A stretch of 40,967 nt of DNA, from NCBI GenBank assembly GCA_036005125.1, contig DASYQV010000335.1, forward strand, positions 1 to 40,967, in the 5' to 3' direction. A program made the translations under genes and the position numbers. Numbering within the stretch: the first letter of the stretch is position 1; each line of letters begins with the position of its first letter. The stretch comes from DASYQV01 sp036005125. GTDB taxonomy: Bacteria > Acidobacteriota > Vicinamibacteria > Vicinamibacterales > UBA2999. The notes beneath the pieces were generated by a model that was not told the origin of the DNA, did not search any database, and saw only the letters and a program-made list of their open reading frames with translations. Below, in pieces: positions 7,885-16,635 of this stretch.

Positions 7885-8529
7885 ATGTCACGCTTGACGT
7901 CGTCCAACGCGCGGCCAATACGAATTCTCTGTGTCGACGACCACGCGATCGTCCTCGCGGGTCTCGTGGCCCTGCTGGACGCCGAGCCCGACATGACCGT
8001 CGTCGGCAGCGCCACGACTGCCCAGCAGAGCATTGAAGAGTTCCGCCGGCTGCGCCCCGATGTCACGCTGATGGATTTGCGGCTTCCCGACATGAGCGGC
8101 GTCGACGCGATTGCGGCCATCCGTCACGAGTGGCCCGATGCGCGACTCATCGTGCTGACGACCTTCGGGAGCGATGTCGAGGTGCAACGCGCCCTCGACG
8201 CGGGGGCCCGGGGATATCTGCTCAAGAGCATGGTCCAGCGCGAGCTGCTCGACGCGATACGGAGCGTCCACAAGGGCAGGCCGTGCACTCCCTCGAGCAT
8301 CGCTGCCAGGATCGCCGAGTATCAGGCGCGGGAAGTGCTCACATCACGAGAGCTCGATGTGCTGCGGCGTGTGGCCGATGGCGGTCGCAACGCCGAGATT
8401 GCGACCCAACTCGGCATTAAGGAGGAGACGGTCAAGGCGCATCTCCGTACGATCCTGTCCAAGCTCAACGCGCGCAGCCGCGCACACGCCGTGACCATCG
8501 CCATCAAGCACGGCTTTATCGCGTCGTAG
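7885..8529 (+). CDS. NarL/FixJ-family response regulator
   Basis: 214 residues: a receiver domain (about 12-128) with acidic pocket Asp18/Asp19, phospho-acceptor Asp64 in LMDLRLPD, Thr92 and Lys114 in GYLLKS, followed by a LuxR-type HTH (about 150-212) reading LTSRELDVLRRVADGGRNAE, IATQLGIKEETVKAHL and ILSKLNARSRAHA. All residues needed for phosphorylation and DNA binding are present. It precedes the large hybrid kinase on the same strand by 115 bp, so that kinase is a candidate partner. The gap contains three GACGTC sites. Target genes are unknown. Confidence 0.92.
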   Translation: MSRLTSSNARPIRILCVDDHAIVLAGLVALLDAEPDMTVVGSATTAQQSIEEFRRLRPDVTLMDLRLPDMSGVDAIAAIRHEWPDARLIVLTTFGSDVEVQRALDAGARGYLLKSMVQRELLDAIRSVHKGRPCTPSSIAARIAEYQAREVLTSRELDVLRRVADGGRNAEIATQLGIKEETVKAHLRTILSKLNARSRAHAVTIAIKHGFIAS

Positions 8530-8534
8530 CCCGT

Positions 8535-8639
8535 GACGTCGACTGTTCACCGTTTCGAAAGGGCTCCCCCGTTCGAGGGATGCGCCGTCGGCGTGAGTTG
8601 CACATGATATAACGACGTCACTTAGAGAATAGCGACGTC
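8535..8639 (+). promoter_or_regulatory. Three GACGTC palindromes between the response regulator and hybrid kinase
   Basis: GACGTC occurs at 8535-8540, 8614-8619 and 8634-8639. The last two lie within CGACGTC repeats exactly 20 bp apart, about two helical turns, just upstream of the kinase start at 8645. TTGCAC near 8599 and TAGAGAAT near 8623 could be a weak promoter. Which protein binds is unknown. Confidence 0.4.
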
Positions 8640-8644
8640 TACGT

Positions 8645-11605
8645 ATGAATCGCATGACCCGCGCCGCGCCCCTTCGCGCGCACGGCGAGATGGGGGCGTT
8701 GCTCCGCACGTTCGACTGGTCCTCAACCGAACTCGGCCCGCCTGCCTCGTGGCCCGCATCCCTGACGCTCGCGAGCAGCATCTGCCTCGCCTCACGATTT
8801 CCAATGGCGCTGTTCTGGGGACGCGGGGCGTACACGCTGATTTACAACGACGCGTATCGCTCGGTGCTCGGCTCCAGCAAGCATCCGCGATCGTTCGGAC
8901 AGTCCGCGCGCTACGGGTGGCGCGAGATCTGGGACACCGTCGGGCCGATCATCGACGGGGTCTTCGAGACAGGCGAGCCCACCTGGTCCGAGGACCTACC
9001 TATCTCCATCAATCGGCGCCTGCCGGCCGAGGACGTGTACCTCACCTTCTCGTGCAGCCCGATCTACGAAGACAGAGACCGGATCGGGGGCGTCCTTGCG
9101 GCGTGCACGGACACGACAGATCGCGTGTTGTACGGACGACGCCTTGGAGTCCTGCAGGAACTCGGCGGGCGCGTTCCGGAAGGGCGAACCGCGGTCCATG
9201 TCTGTCAGATAGCGCAGCAGACACTCGAACTCGCCACACATTCCATCGCGTTCTCCCTCTTCTATCTGGTCGAGCGTGACCGCGCGTGGCTCGTGGCGGC
9301 CTCGCCCGATGTCGCGCCGCACGCCGCGCCCGAGATGATCGACCTGACGGCTCGCGGCGCCTCACCGTGGCGGCTGGCCCCCGTCGTGTCGACCGGAGCG
9401 GCGCAAGTTGTCGAAGACGTGTTCGAGCGAGCGGCAGCATTGCCCGGCATGATCCGGCCGGAGCCCGCGCGCTCCGCGGTCGTGTTGCCGCTCAGCGTCC
9501 CCGGCAAACGCGAGGTGACGGGCGTGATGGTCGCAGGTATCCCGCCGCGCGTGGTCGTCGATGCCGGCTATCGGGGGTTCCTGGACCTGGTTGCCGGGCA
9601 CGTTGCCACGGCAATGGCCAGCGCGCGCACCCACCACAACAACGAGCACGGGGGCACGAGGTCGCTGGCCGAGCTCGATCGCGCCAGGACGGTCTTCTTC
9701 AGGAACATCAGCCGGGAGTTCCGGACGCCGTTGAACCTGGTGCTCGGGCCCGCCGAGGATGCACTGGCCGATACCGATGACGAGCTCCCGCCGCCACAGC
9801 GGGAGCGCATCGAGACCATGCACCGCGGCGCTCAGCGACTGCTCAAGCTCGTAAACACCCTGTACGATTTCTCCCGGCTCGAGACCGGACGCATCGAAGC
9901 GTGCTACGGACCTGCGGATCTGGGGTCGCTCACGTCCGAGGTCGCAAGCGTCTTCCGTTCGGTTGTCGAGCGCGCCGGCCTTCGATTCGTGGTGGAGTGC
10001 GCGCCGCTCCCGGAGCTGGCCTACGTGGATCGCGGCATGTGGGAACACATCGTGTTGAGCCTCGTGTCCAATGCCTTCAAGTTCACGTTCAAGGGAGAGA
10101 TCGCAGTACGCCTCACGCTCGACGGCAATCGCGTGCGTCTCCGGGTCAGCGACACGGGGACCGGCATCAGGGCCGACGAGCTGCCCAACCTGTTCGACCG
10201 GTTCCACGAGATCACAGATCGCCGGGGACGGACGTACGAGGGCACCAGGCTGGGACTCAGCCTGGTGCACGAGATGGCCAAACTGCACGGCGGCCATGTC
10301 GAAGTAAAGAGCGAGCCCGGGAGTGGAAGCACGTTCACGGTGACGATCCCGACCGGACGCGATCATCTTCCCGCCGCCTGCATCCGGGCATCATACACAC
10401 CACCCATCGAAGTTCCGGCGCGCGCATACGCGGCCGAGGCCGCGCACTGGGTGCTCGAGCAGGTCAACGCGAGTCAACAGCCGTCGGAAGCCGCCGACAA
10501 TGGCCGTCACGGGGAAATCCGCGAGGAGGGGCCTGCGCGCGCCAACGTGCTCGTCGTTGACGACAATACGGCCGTCTGTACGTATCTCGCACGGGTACTC
10601 GGAAGCGAGTACGACGTCCGCACGGCGACCAATTCCGCCGACGCGATCCATATGGCCCGCGAGCGCACGCCGAGCCTGCTGCTTGCCGACGTCATGCTGC
10701 CGCGGATGGACGGGATCGAGCTGTTACGGGTGTTTCGAAACGATCCGCGCATGTGCATGGTGCCCGTGGTGCTGATGTCGGCGCTCGTGGAAGAGGAAGC
10801 ACGCGCGCATGGGCTCGAGAACGGCGCCGATGATTACCTGATGAAGCCGTTCACCTCGCGCGAGCTCCAGGCCCGGGTCGCCGCCCAGCTCCACATGGCG
10901 CGAATCCGCGAAGCGGCGATCCGCCGGGAGCGCGAGCTCCGGACTTCGCTGGAGGCGTTTCTCGCAACGCTCTCGCACGAGCTGCGATCCCCTCTGCAGG
11001 CGGCGTGGGCCGCGGTCGGCGTGTTGCGGAACCGCGTGCCGCACGAACGGTTCCTCGACGTCCTCGACCGGCAGATGGCCTACCTGCGCCGGCTCGTGGA
11101 CGACCTGCTCGATGTGTCCCGGATCGCGCACGGCAAGATCCAGTTACAGCAGAAACGCCACGATTGCCGCCAACTCGCTGCCGAGGCCGCCGACATCGTG
11201 CGCGCCGCTGCCGCCGAGCGGCATATCGAGTTGTCGGTCGAAACGCCCGACGAGGAGCTTGCGGTGACCGGCGACGGCGTACGCCTGGTGGAGGTGCTCA
11301 CCAATCTCCTGCACAACGCGATCAAATACACGGGCGAGGGCGGTCATGTACTGCTGCGCGCGATGCGATCGGAAGCTTCGGTGGAGATTCGTGTGTTGGA
11401 CTCGGGACAAGGAATTCCGAGGGAAGTGCTGCCGAGAATCTTCGAGCTGTTCGGGCAGGGCGTCGACGGCGTTCAGGGCGGGCTCGGGATTGGTCTCGCC
11501 GTTGCCGCGCAGCTCGTGCAGCTCCACGGAGGCACCGTCGAGGCGCACAGCGATGGCCCGGACCGCGGCAGCGAGTTCGTCGTGAAGCTGCCTGCCGTCG
11601 CGTGA
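8645..11605 (+). CDS. Hybrid sensor kinase: PAS-GAF-[degenerate kinase]-REC-[kinase]
   Basis: 986 residues, with no obvious membrane segment. Order by motif: a PAS-like region (about 50-165, ending GGVLAACTDTTDRV); a GAF-like region (about 170-330); a first HisKA/HATPase core (about 345-575); a receiver (about 630-745) with Asp682 in LLADVMLPRMDG and K in DYLMKPF; and a second HisKA/HATPase core (about 768-986) with FLATLSHELRSPL (His778), NLLHNAIKYT, DSGQGI and GLGIGLAV. In the first core the H-box reads FFRNISREFRTPL: the phospho-acceptor His is Arg357 (CGG). Its ATPase motifs SLVSNAFKFT and DTGTGI are kept, but the G2 box is GTRLGLSL. The first core therefore probably cannot autophosphorylate at the usual site. 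Cytoplasmic location is inferred. Confidence 0.9.
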   Translation: MNRMTRAAPLRAHGEMGALLRTFDWSSTELGPPASWPASLTLASSICLASRFPMALFWGRGAYTLIYNDAYRSVLGSSKHPRSFGQSARYGWREIWDTVGPIIDGVFETGEPTWSEDLPISINRRLPAEDVYLTFSCSPIYEDRDRIGGVLAACTDTTDRVLYGRRLGVLQELGGRVPEGRTAVHVCQIAQQTLELATHSIAFSLFYLVERDRAWLVAASPDVAPHAAPEMIDLTARGASPWRLAPVVSTGAAQVVEDVFERAAALPGMIRPEPARSAVVLPLSVPGKREVTGVMVAGIPPRVVVDAGYRGFLDLVAGHVATAMASARTHHNNEHGGTRSLAELDRARTVFFRNISREFRTPLNLVLGPAEDALADTDDELPPPQRERIETMHRGAQRLLKLVNTLYDFSRLETGRIEACYGPADLGSLTSEVASVFRSVVERAGLRFVVECAPLPELAYVDRGMWEHIVLSLVSNAFKFTFKGEIAVRLTLDGNRVRLRVSDTGTGIRADELPNLFDRFHEITDRRGRTYEGTRLGLSLVHEMAKLHGGHVEVKSEPGSGSTFTVTIPTGRDHLPAACIRASYTPPIEVPARAYAAEAAHWVLEQVNASQQPSEAADNGRHGEIREEGPARANVLVVDDNTAVCTYLARVLGSEYDVRTATNSADAIHMARERTPSLLLADVMLPRMDGIELLRVFRNDPRMCMVPVVLMSALVEEEARAHGLENGADDYLMKPFTSRELQARVAAQLHMARIREAAIRRERELRTSLEAFLATLSHELRSPLQAAWAAVGVLRNRVPHERFLDVLDRQMAYLRRLVDDLLDVSRIAHGKIQLQQKRHDCRQLAAEAADIVRAAAAERHIELSVETPDEELAVTGDGVRLVEVLTNLLHNAIKYTGEGGHVLLRAMRSEASVEIRVLDSGQGIPREVLPRIFELFGQGVDGVQGGLGIGLAVAAQLVQLHGGTVEAHSDGPDRGSEFVVKLPAVA

Positions 11606-11634
11606 GTTGCCGCAGGCCGGATCTTTGAATACGC

Positions 11635-12387
11635 CTACACCCCCGGCACGAGCTGTGCCTCGATCTGCGCCAGGAGCTCCTCTGCGGCACCCTGAACCGC
11701 AACGTCCACCACAGACGATGCGGGTGTGGGCTCGAGGTTGATCTCCGCCGTGAACGCGCCGCGTCGTCGTGCGTCGTGCACGAACGCGGCCGCGGGATAG
11801 ACGATTGCCGACGTGCCCACGGTCAGGAAGACGTCGCAGGCGGTCGCGGCGTGCGCGGCAGCGACGTCGGCCGGATCGAGCGATTCCCCGAACCACACGA
11901 CCGCGGGCCGCGCCAGCCCGCCGCATGACGGACAGCGCGGCGGGCGCTCGGGCAGCGGCACCCGCTCGTCGCGCCACCTACGGGGCGCGGACGGACACCG
12001 CCTCCAGCACGAGAGCTCCCAAATCGAGCCGTGCAGGCGCACGAGCCCACGCGTGCCGGCGCGCACGTGCAGGTCGTCGACATTCTGCGTGACGACGCGA
12101 CAGCCCGTATGCCGGTAGCTCCACGCCGCGAGCACCTCGTGCGCGCGGTTTGGCGCGCACGACGCAATCCGCTCGCGCCGCCACTCGTACCACTCCCACA
12201 CGAGCGACGGGTCGCGGGCGAACGCCTGAGGGGTGGCAAGCTCCTCGGGTCGGTATTGTCGCCACAGACCTCCGGGCCCGCGAAATGTCGGCACGCCGCT
12301 CGCTGCAGAGACGCCCGCCCCGGTCATAACGGTGATGCGCCGCGCGTCGCGTATGCGGTCCGTCAGCTCACGCAGGGTTTCACTCAT
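11635..12387 (-). CDS. cobB: Sirtuin, NAD-dependent protein deacylase (CobB/SIRT5-like)
   Basis: 250 residues. It removes acyl groups from lysines using NAD+. The NAD-binding motifs are VMTGAGVSAASGVPTFRG and TQNVDDLH, the catalytic base is His119 in RLHGS, a zinc site is formed by Cys127, Cys131, Cys152 and Cys155, and VWFGE and TVGTSAIVYPAA follow. Tyr67 and Arg70 in WYEWRR match the Tyr-x-x-Arg pair that gives E. coli CobB and SIRT5 desuccinylase activity, so negatively charged acyl groups are likely substrates. I chose the ATG at 12387 (AGAGGA just upstream) over the GTG at 12399. The gene converges on the hybrid kinase across 29 bp. Confidence 0.93.
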   Translation of the reverse strand: MSETLRELTDRIRDARRITVMTGAGVSAASGVPTFRGPGGLWRQYRPEELATPQAFARDPSLVWEWYEWRRERIASCAPNRAHEVLAAWSYRHTGCRVVTQNVDDLHVRAGTRGLVRLHGSIWELSCWRRCPSAPRRWRDERVPLPERPPRCPSCGGLARPAVVWFGESLDPADVAAAHAATACDVFLTVGTSAIVYPAAAFVHDARRRGAFTAEINLEPTPASSVVDVAVQGAAEELLAQIEAQLVPGV

Positions 12388-12479
12388 GTGTCCTCTCACA
12401 GGCCTGGCTGACAGCGGCCCGCGCGAATCAGTACGATCGAGGCGCGCCGTGCTAGCATCGGCCCCGACGGAGCGGTGAG

Positions 12480-13622
12480 ATGCCCAAGGGAGACAAGCCC
12501 TACCATACGCCTCGACTCATCACACGCCGCGAATTCGTCGCCAGCGGCGCGGCCGGGACAGGGCTCGCGGCCGGCATTTCGCCTGTTTTCGGCCAGGCGC
12601 CGGCCATCCGGGCGGGCGGCGTCAAGGCGGTCGTCATCGCGTCGGGCAACGGGAATCGCTTCAAGAACGACGGACCGGTAACGGCCGTCGAAAAGGCGTT
12701 CCGGATGATCACCCGCGGCGAGGACGTGCTCGACGCGGTGATCGCCGGCGTCAACGTGTGCGAGCTCGATCCGGAGGACACGAGCGTCGGCTACGGCAGC
12801 CTCCCGAACGCGAACGGCGTCGTCCAGCTCGACGCCAGCTGCATGCACGGGCCGACGCGGCGGGCCGGCGCCGTCGCCTGTCTCGAGGGGGTGCGCACGC
12901 CCTCGCTCGTCGCGAAAGCTGTGGCCGACGTCACCGACCATCATCTGATCGTCGGCCGCGACGCGCAGGTCTTCGCGCGGACGATGGGCTTCACGATCGA
13001 GGAGGACCTGAACACCGACCGCTCCCGGGCGCGGTGGCTCGAATGGAAGCGTCGCACGGATCCCGAACATTACCTCGATCCGAAAAAGCGCGCGCAGGCG
13101 TGGTACGACGCCGGACTGCAGATGGTCCGCGAAGGCCTGATCGATCCCGAGCATTACCACGGCACCATCAACATGAACGCCATTACGGTGAAAGGCGAGC
13201 TGTGCGGTGTTACCTCGACGAGCGGCCTCGCGTGGAAGATTCCAGGCCGGGTCGGCGACTCGCCGATTCTCGGGGCAGGACTGTACGTGGACAACGCCGT
13301 CGGAGCGGCAGGTTCGACCGGCCGCGGCGAGGCCAACCTGTACAACCTCTGCTCGTTCCTGATCGTCGAGCACATGCGGCGGGGGATGGCGCCCAAGGAC
13401 GCGGGCCTCGACGCGCTGCAGCGGGTCAAGGCCAGCACGACCGAGAAGCGGCTGCTCAATTCCACAGGCAAGCCGAACTTCGCCCTGAACTTCTACATCG
13501 TCAACGCGAGGGGAGAATTTGCAGGCGTGTCAATGTACGCGACAACATATGCTGTCTGCACGGAGAATGGCGCTCAGACGCTGAACACGGAGGCCCTGCT
13601 GGAGGGGAAGCCGACAGATTGA
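12480..13622 (+). CDS. Tat-exported glycosylasparaginase/isoaspartyl peptidase-type Ntn hydrolase
   Basis: 380 residues. The N-terminus carries a twin-arginine signal (ITRREFVASGAAGTGLAAG), so the folded enzyme is probably exported. Mature sequence follows glycosylasparaginase: VIASGNGNRFKND, EDVLDAVIAGVNVCELDPED, GYGSLPNANGVVQLDA, HHLIVGRDAQVFARTMGF, and the self-cleavage region HYHGTINMNA, where Thr229 becomes the N-terminal nucleophile. TSTSGLAWKIPGRVGDSPI and GAGLYVDNAVGAAGSTGRGE then form the substrate pocket. Classical glycosylasparaginases cleave after Asp (HD-T); here the residue is Gly228 (HG-T), as in asparaginase/isoaspartyl-peptidase relatives. It releases aspartate from amide-linked substrates; the exact substrate is unknown. 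Confidence 0.9.
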   Translation: MPKGDKPYHTPRLITRREFVASGAAGTGLAAGISPVFGQAPAIRAGGVKAVVIASGNGNRFKNDGPVTAVEKAFRMITRGEDVLDAVIAGVNVCELDPEDTSVGYGSLPNANGVVQLDASCMHGPTRRAGAVACLEGVRTPSLVAKAVADVTDHHLIVGRDAQVFARTMGFTIEEDLNTDRSRARWLEWKRRTDPEHYLDPKKRAQAWYDAGLQMVREGLIDPEHYHGTINMNAITVKGELCGVTSTSGLAWKIPGRVGDSPILGAGLYVDNAVGAAGSTGRGEANLYNLCSFLIVEHMRRGMAPKDAGLDALQRVKASTTEKRLLNSTGKPNFALNFYIVNARGEFAGVSMYATTYAVCTENGAQTLNTEALLEGKPTD

Positions 13623-13660
13623 GACCTGTCGTTCTCCGTTCAGCGTTCTCGCTTCCTGGA

Positions 13661-13802
13661 CGCTATGCGGCTTGCAACGTGATTTTGTACCCGTTGCGCC
13701 GGATCCGCATAGCGGTCCTAGGCGCGCGAAGCGCGCCAAAGAGATACTGGCAACCAGTCACGGGCTCCGCTGGGATATCAAGGGCGGAGCCCGTGACTGG
13801 TT
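13661..13802 (+). repeat. R1 structured repeat, copy 1
   Basis: CGCTATGCGG (13661) pairs with CCGCATAGCG (13705-13714). GGCGCGC (13721-13727) pairs with GCGCGCC (13731-13737), followed by AAAGAGATACTGG. A second stem has perfect 19-bp arms at 13752-13770 and 13784-13802, with GGATATCA in the loop. The same three-part plan occurs at 20258, 24656 (inverted) and 38333. Confidence 0.85.
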
Positions 13803-13866
13803 CGTGTTCCCCGTTCGGCGTTGGGTTCTCGGTTCTTGGTTCGGTGTTCGAGATGGGGAGCCGGTT

Positions 13867-14340
13867 ATGACATTTTCAACAGCCGTCTACATCGAAGCGC
13901 CGCCCGCGCTGGTCTTCGATGCGCTGTCGAACCTCGAGGAGGCGAAGGAATGGAAGCCCAACTTCGTGTCCATCGAGATGCTCACACCGGGCCCCGTCGG
14001 GGCGGGGACCGAATGGCTCGAGACGCGCCGGACGTTCGGCAAGCAGTCAACCGAACACTTCCGCGTCACGCGCTGGCAACCGCCCTCCCGGCTTGACATC
14101 CGTGGCGACGGCATGCGGGGCACCACGGGCCGCGGCGAGTACCTGTTCACCTACGAGCTGATGCCCGAACGCAGCGGCACGATCGTGGAGCTCGTGGGCG
14201 AGATTCGGCTGGGCGGATTCCGGGATGTGATCGGCCGGCTCTTCGTCGGCTCGTTCAAGAAGGCTCGCCACAAGGATCTCGAAGCGCTGAAGACCCACCT
14301 CGAGTTGCGGGTTCCAGCCGGTCGGGGCTCGCGGGCTTGA
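13867..14340 (+). CDS. SRPBCC-superfamily protein (polyketide cyclase/START-like)
   Basis: 157 residues with the helix-grip pattern: STAVYIEAPPALVFDALSNL, EEAKEWKPNFVSIEML, VGAGTEWLETRRTFGKQ, SRLDIRGDGMRGTTGRGEYL and a C-terminal helix RLFVGSFKKARHKDLEALKT. Such proteins hold hydrophobic ligands in a cavity; no catalytic residue can be assigned. The frame is open further upstream into R1 copy 1, but I start at the ATG at 13867, where the fold begins. Function unknown. Confidence 0.82.
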   Translation: MTFSTAVYIEAPPALVFDALSNLEEAKEWKPNFVSIEMLTPGPVGAGTEWLETRRTFGKQSTEHFRVTRWQPPSRLDIRGDGMRGTTGRGEYLFTYELMPERSGTIVELVGEIRLGGFRDVIGRLFVGSFKKARHKDLEALKTHLELRVPAGRGSRA

Positions 14341-14386
14341 TGGAGACGCAGCATTTGACCATTGGCTATATTGCCGATGATCACAT

Positions 14387-15766
14387 TCAGAGGCGCCGCT
14401 CGGCCCGCTTCAGGAAATTCCCTCCGCCCGCGCGGCCGGTGAACGTTCCGTTGTCGATGATCACACGGCCGCGCGACAGCACGGTTTCGCTGACGCCGGT
14501 GACCTGCCGTCCCTCGTACGGGTTGTAGTCCACCTTCATGTGGAGCGTCCGCGCTGACAGCGTACTCGCACGGATCGGATCGAAGATGACAATGTCGGCA
14601 TCGGAGCCCGGAGCAATGGTTCCCTTGCGAGGAAACAGGCCGAAGATTTTCGCGGGCGAGGTCGACGTCAGCTCGACGAAGCGGTTGAGCGAGATGCGGC
14701 CGGTCCGAACGCCTCCGTCGTAGACGAGGCTCATGCGCGTCTCGATGCCGGGAGCGCCGTTGGGAATCTTCGAGAAGTCATCCCTGCCGAGCGTCTTCTG
14801 CTCCTTCATGCAGAACGGGCAGTGGTCGGTCGAGATGGCCTGGAGATCGTTGAAGGCCAGGCCGCGCCACAGCCGATCCTGTCCTTCCTTCGGGCGGAGC
14901 GGCGGGCTCATCACATATTTGGCGCCGTCGAAGCCGGGCTCCTCGTAGTTGTCGTACGAGAGGAACAGGTACTGCGGGCACGTCTCGGCGTAGGCCGGCA
15001 GTCCGCGATCGCGCGCCTCGGTCACCATCTCGAGCGCCTCGGCAGCGGAAAGGTGCACGATGTAGATGGGAACGTCGGCGATCTCGGCCATGGCGATCGC
15101 GCGGTGCGTCGCTTCGGCCTCCGCGCGTGCCGGCCGCGTGAGCGCGTGATACTTCGGCGCGGTGTGCCCCTCGGCCAGCGCTTTCCTGACCAGCACGTCG
15201 ATGACGCCGCCATTTTCGGCGTGCATGCAGATCGTCCCGCCGTTCTTTCCCGTGCGGAGCAGCGCGCGGAAAATCGTCGCGTCGTCCAGCATGAACACGC
15301 CTGGGTACGCCATGAACAGCTTGAACGACGTCACCCCCTGCCGTACCAGATCGTCCATCTCGCACTCAACCTGGTCGGTCAACTCCGTGATGATCATGTG
15401 AAAGCCGTAATCGATCGTCGCGCGCCCCTCGGCCTTGCGCATCCACGTTTCCCACGCATGGTGCAGCGTCTGACCTTTGTATTGGATGGCGAAATCAACG
15501 ATCGATGTGGTGCCGCCGAATGCCGCGGCGATCGTCCCCGATTCGAAATCATCGGCAGAGGTCGTGCCCCCGAACGGCATGTCGAGATGGGTGTGGCAGT
15601 CGATGCCGCCGGGAAGCACGTATTTGCCCGACGCGTCGATCACGCGGTCGGCCGCGATGTCGAGCGAGACGCCGATGGTCGTGATGCGCTCGTCCTCGAC
15701 GAGCACGTCGCCGACGTACTGGTCCGTGGCGGTCACGATTGTTCCGCCTTTGATCAGGATCCTCAT
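14387..15766 (-). CDS. hydA: Dihydropyrimidinase / D-hydantoinase
   Basis: 459 residues. It hydrolyses 5,6-dihydrouracil to N-carbamoyl-beta-alanine, or hydantoins to carbamoyl amino acids, with a binuclear metal centre: DCHTHLD (His58, His60), Lys149 in TSFKLFMAYPG (carboxylated in the family), His182 in CMHAENG, His238 in YIVHLSAAE and Asp314 in AISTDHCPF. The tail has KGTIAPGSDADIVIFDP. Its ATG overlaps the TGA of the upstream amidase gene by 4 bp (ATGA), so the two are translationally coupled and catalyse consecutive steps. A pyrimidine rather than hydantoin role is inferred from the PreA-like gene next door. Confidence 0.95.
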   Translation of the reverse strand: MRILIKGGTIVTATDQYVGDVLVEDERITTIGVSLDIAADRVIDASGKYVLPGGIDCHTHLDMPFGGTTSADDFESGTIAAAFGGTTSIVDFAIQYKGQTLHHAWETWMRKAEGRATIDYGFHMIITELTDQVECEMDDLVRQGVTSFKLFMAYPGVFMLDDATIFRALLRTGKNGGTICMHAENGGVIDVLVRKALAEGHTAPKYHALTRPARAEAEATHRAIAMAEIADVPIYIVHLSAAEALEMVTEARDRGLPAYAETCPQYLFLSYDNYEEPGFDGAKYVMSPPLRPKEGQDRLWRGLAFNDLQAISTDHCPFCMKEQKTLGRDDFSKIPNGAPGIETRMSLVYDGGVRTGRISLNRFVELTSTSPAKIFGLFPRKGTIAPGSDADIVIFDPIRASTLSARTLHMKVDYNPYEGRQVTGVSETVLSRGRVIIDNGTFTGRAGGGNFLKRAERRL

Positions 15767-16635
15767 GGCAGCATCTCGGCCATCGCGGTGTACGTTTCCG
15801 GACGCCGGTCGCGATAGAACTGCCAGACGCGGCGGACTTCTTCAATCATGTCGAGGTTCATCTCCGCGGCGACGAGCTCGTCCTTGTCTTCCGAGGCCAC
15901 CGCAAGAAGATTGCCCCGGGGGTCCACGAAATACGACGAGCCGTAAAAGCGGCCGATGTTCCAGGGCGCCTCGGAGCCCACGCGATTGCTGCATGCCATG
16001 AAATAGCCGTTGGCAACCGCGTGCGCCGGTTGTTCGAGCTTCCACAGATACTGCGAGAGTCCCGCCACGGTGGCCGATGGATTGAACACGATCTCGGCGC
16101 CATTGAGGCCGAGCAGCCGCGCGCCTTCCGGGAAGTGGCGGTCGTAGCAGATGTAGACGCCGATGGTGGCGTAGCGCGTCTTGAACACCGGATATCCGAG
16201 GTTGCCCGGCTTGAAATAGTACTTTTCCCAGAACCCCGACGTGTGGGGAATGTGGTTCTTGCGATACTTGCCCAGATACTGCCCGTCGGCATCGAAGACC
16301 GCCGCCGTGTTGTAGTACACGCCCGCCTGCTCGCGTTCGTACACGGGCACGACCATCACCATCGCGTACTGCTTGGCAAACTTCGCCATCCGTTCCGTCG
16401 TCGGCCCCGGCACCGGCTCCGCCATGTCGTACCAGTGCGGATCCTGAGCCGGGCAGAAGTACGGGCCGTTGAATACTTCCTGGAGGCCGAGAATCTGCAC
16501 GCCGCGCTTCCCCGCCTCCTCGACGAACGGGACGTGCGCGTCGAAGGCCGCCTGCTTCACCTTCTCAATCGGCGCGGCGGGATCGGTGATGGGCGCGGCG
16601 CATTGAACCAGGCCGCCGAGAACATTCCGTGGCAT
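15763..16635 (-). CDS. Beta-ureidopropionase / N-carbamoyl amidase (nitrilase superfamily)
   Basis: 290 residues. It hydrolyses N-carbamoyl-beta-alanine to beta-alanine, CO2 and ammonia. The Glu-Lys-Cys triad is visible: Glu53 in LGLQEVFNGPYF, Lys126 in GKYRKNHIP and Cys163 in GVYICYDRHFPEGAR. WEKYYFKPGNLGYPVF, EIVFNPSAT and FYGSSYFVDPRGN match the beta-ureidopropionase/carbamoylputrescine amidase branch. It is first in a two-gene minus-strand operon with dihydropyrimidinase. The start is the ATG at 16635, with GGAAGGA 6 nt upstream. Carbamoylputrescine amidase is the main alternative; the operon favours ureidopropionase. Confidence 0.93.
   Translation of the reverse strand: MPRNVLGGLVQCAAPITDPAAPIEKVKQAAFDAHVPFVEEAGKRGVQILGLQEVFNGPYFCPAQDPHWYDMAEPVPGPTTERMAKFAKQYAMVMVVPVYEREQAGVYYNTAAVFDADGQYLGKYRKNHIPHTSGFWEKYYFKPGNLGYPVFKTRYATIGVYICYDRHFPEGARLLGLNGAEIVFNPSATVAGLSQYLWKLEQPAHAVANGYFMACSNRVGSEAPWNIGRFYGSSYFVDPRGNLLAVASEDKDELVAAEMNLDMIEEVRRVWQFYRDRRPETYTAMAEMLP

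Noticed and set aside
9362..10366. A 334-codon minus-strand frame
   Set aside because: Antisense shadow of the hybrid kinase; composition is that of a reverse frame.
14822..15817. A 331-codon plus-strand frame
   Set aside because: It is antisense to dihydropyrimidinase and has no recognisable domain.
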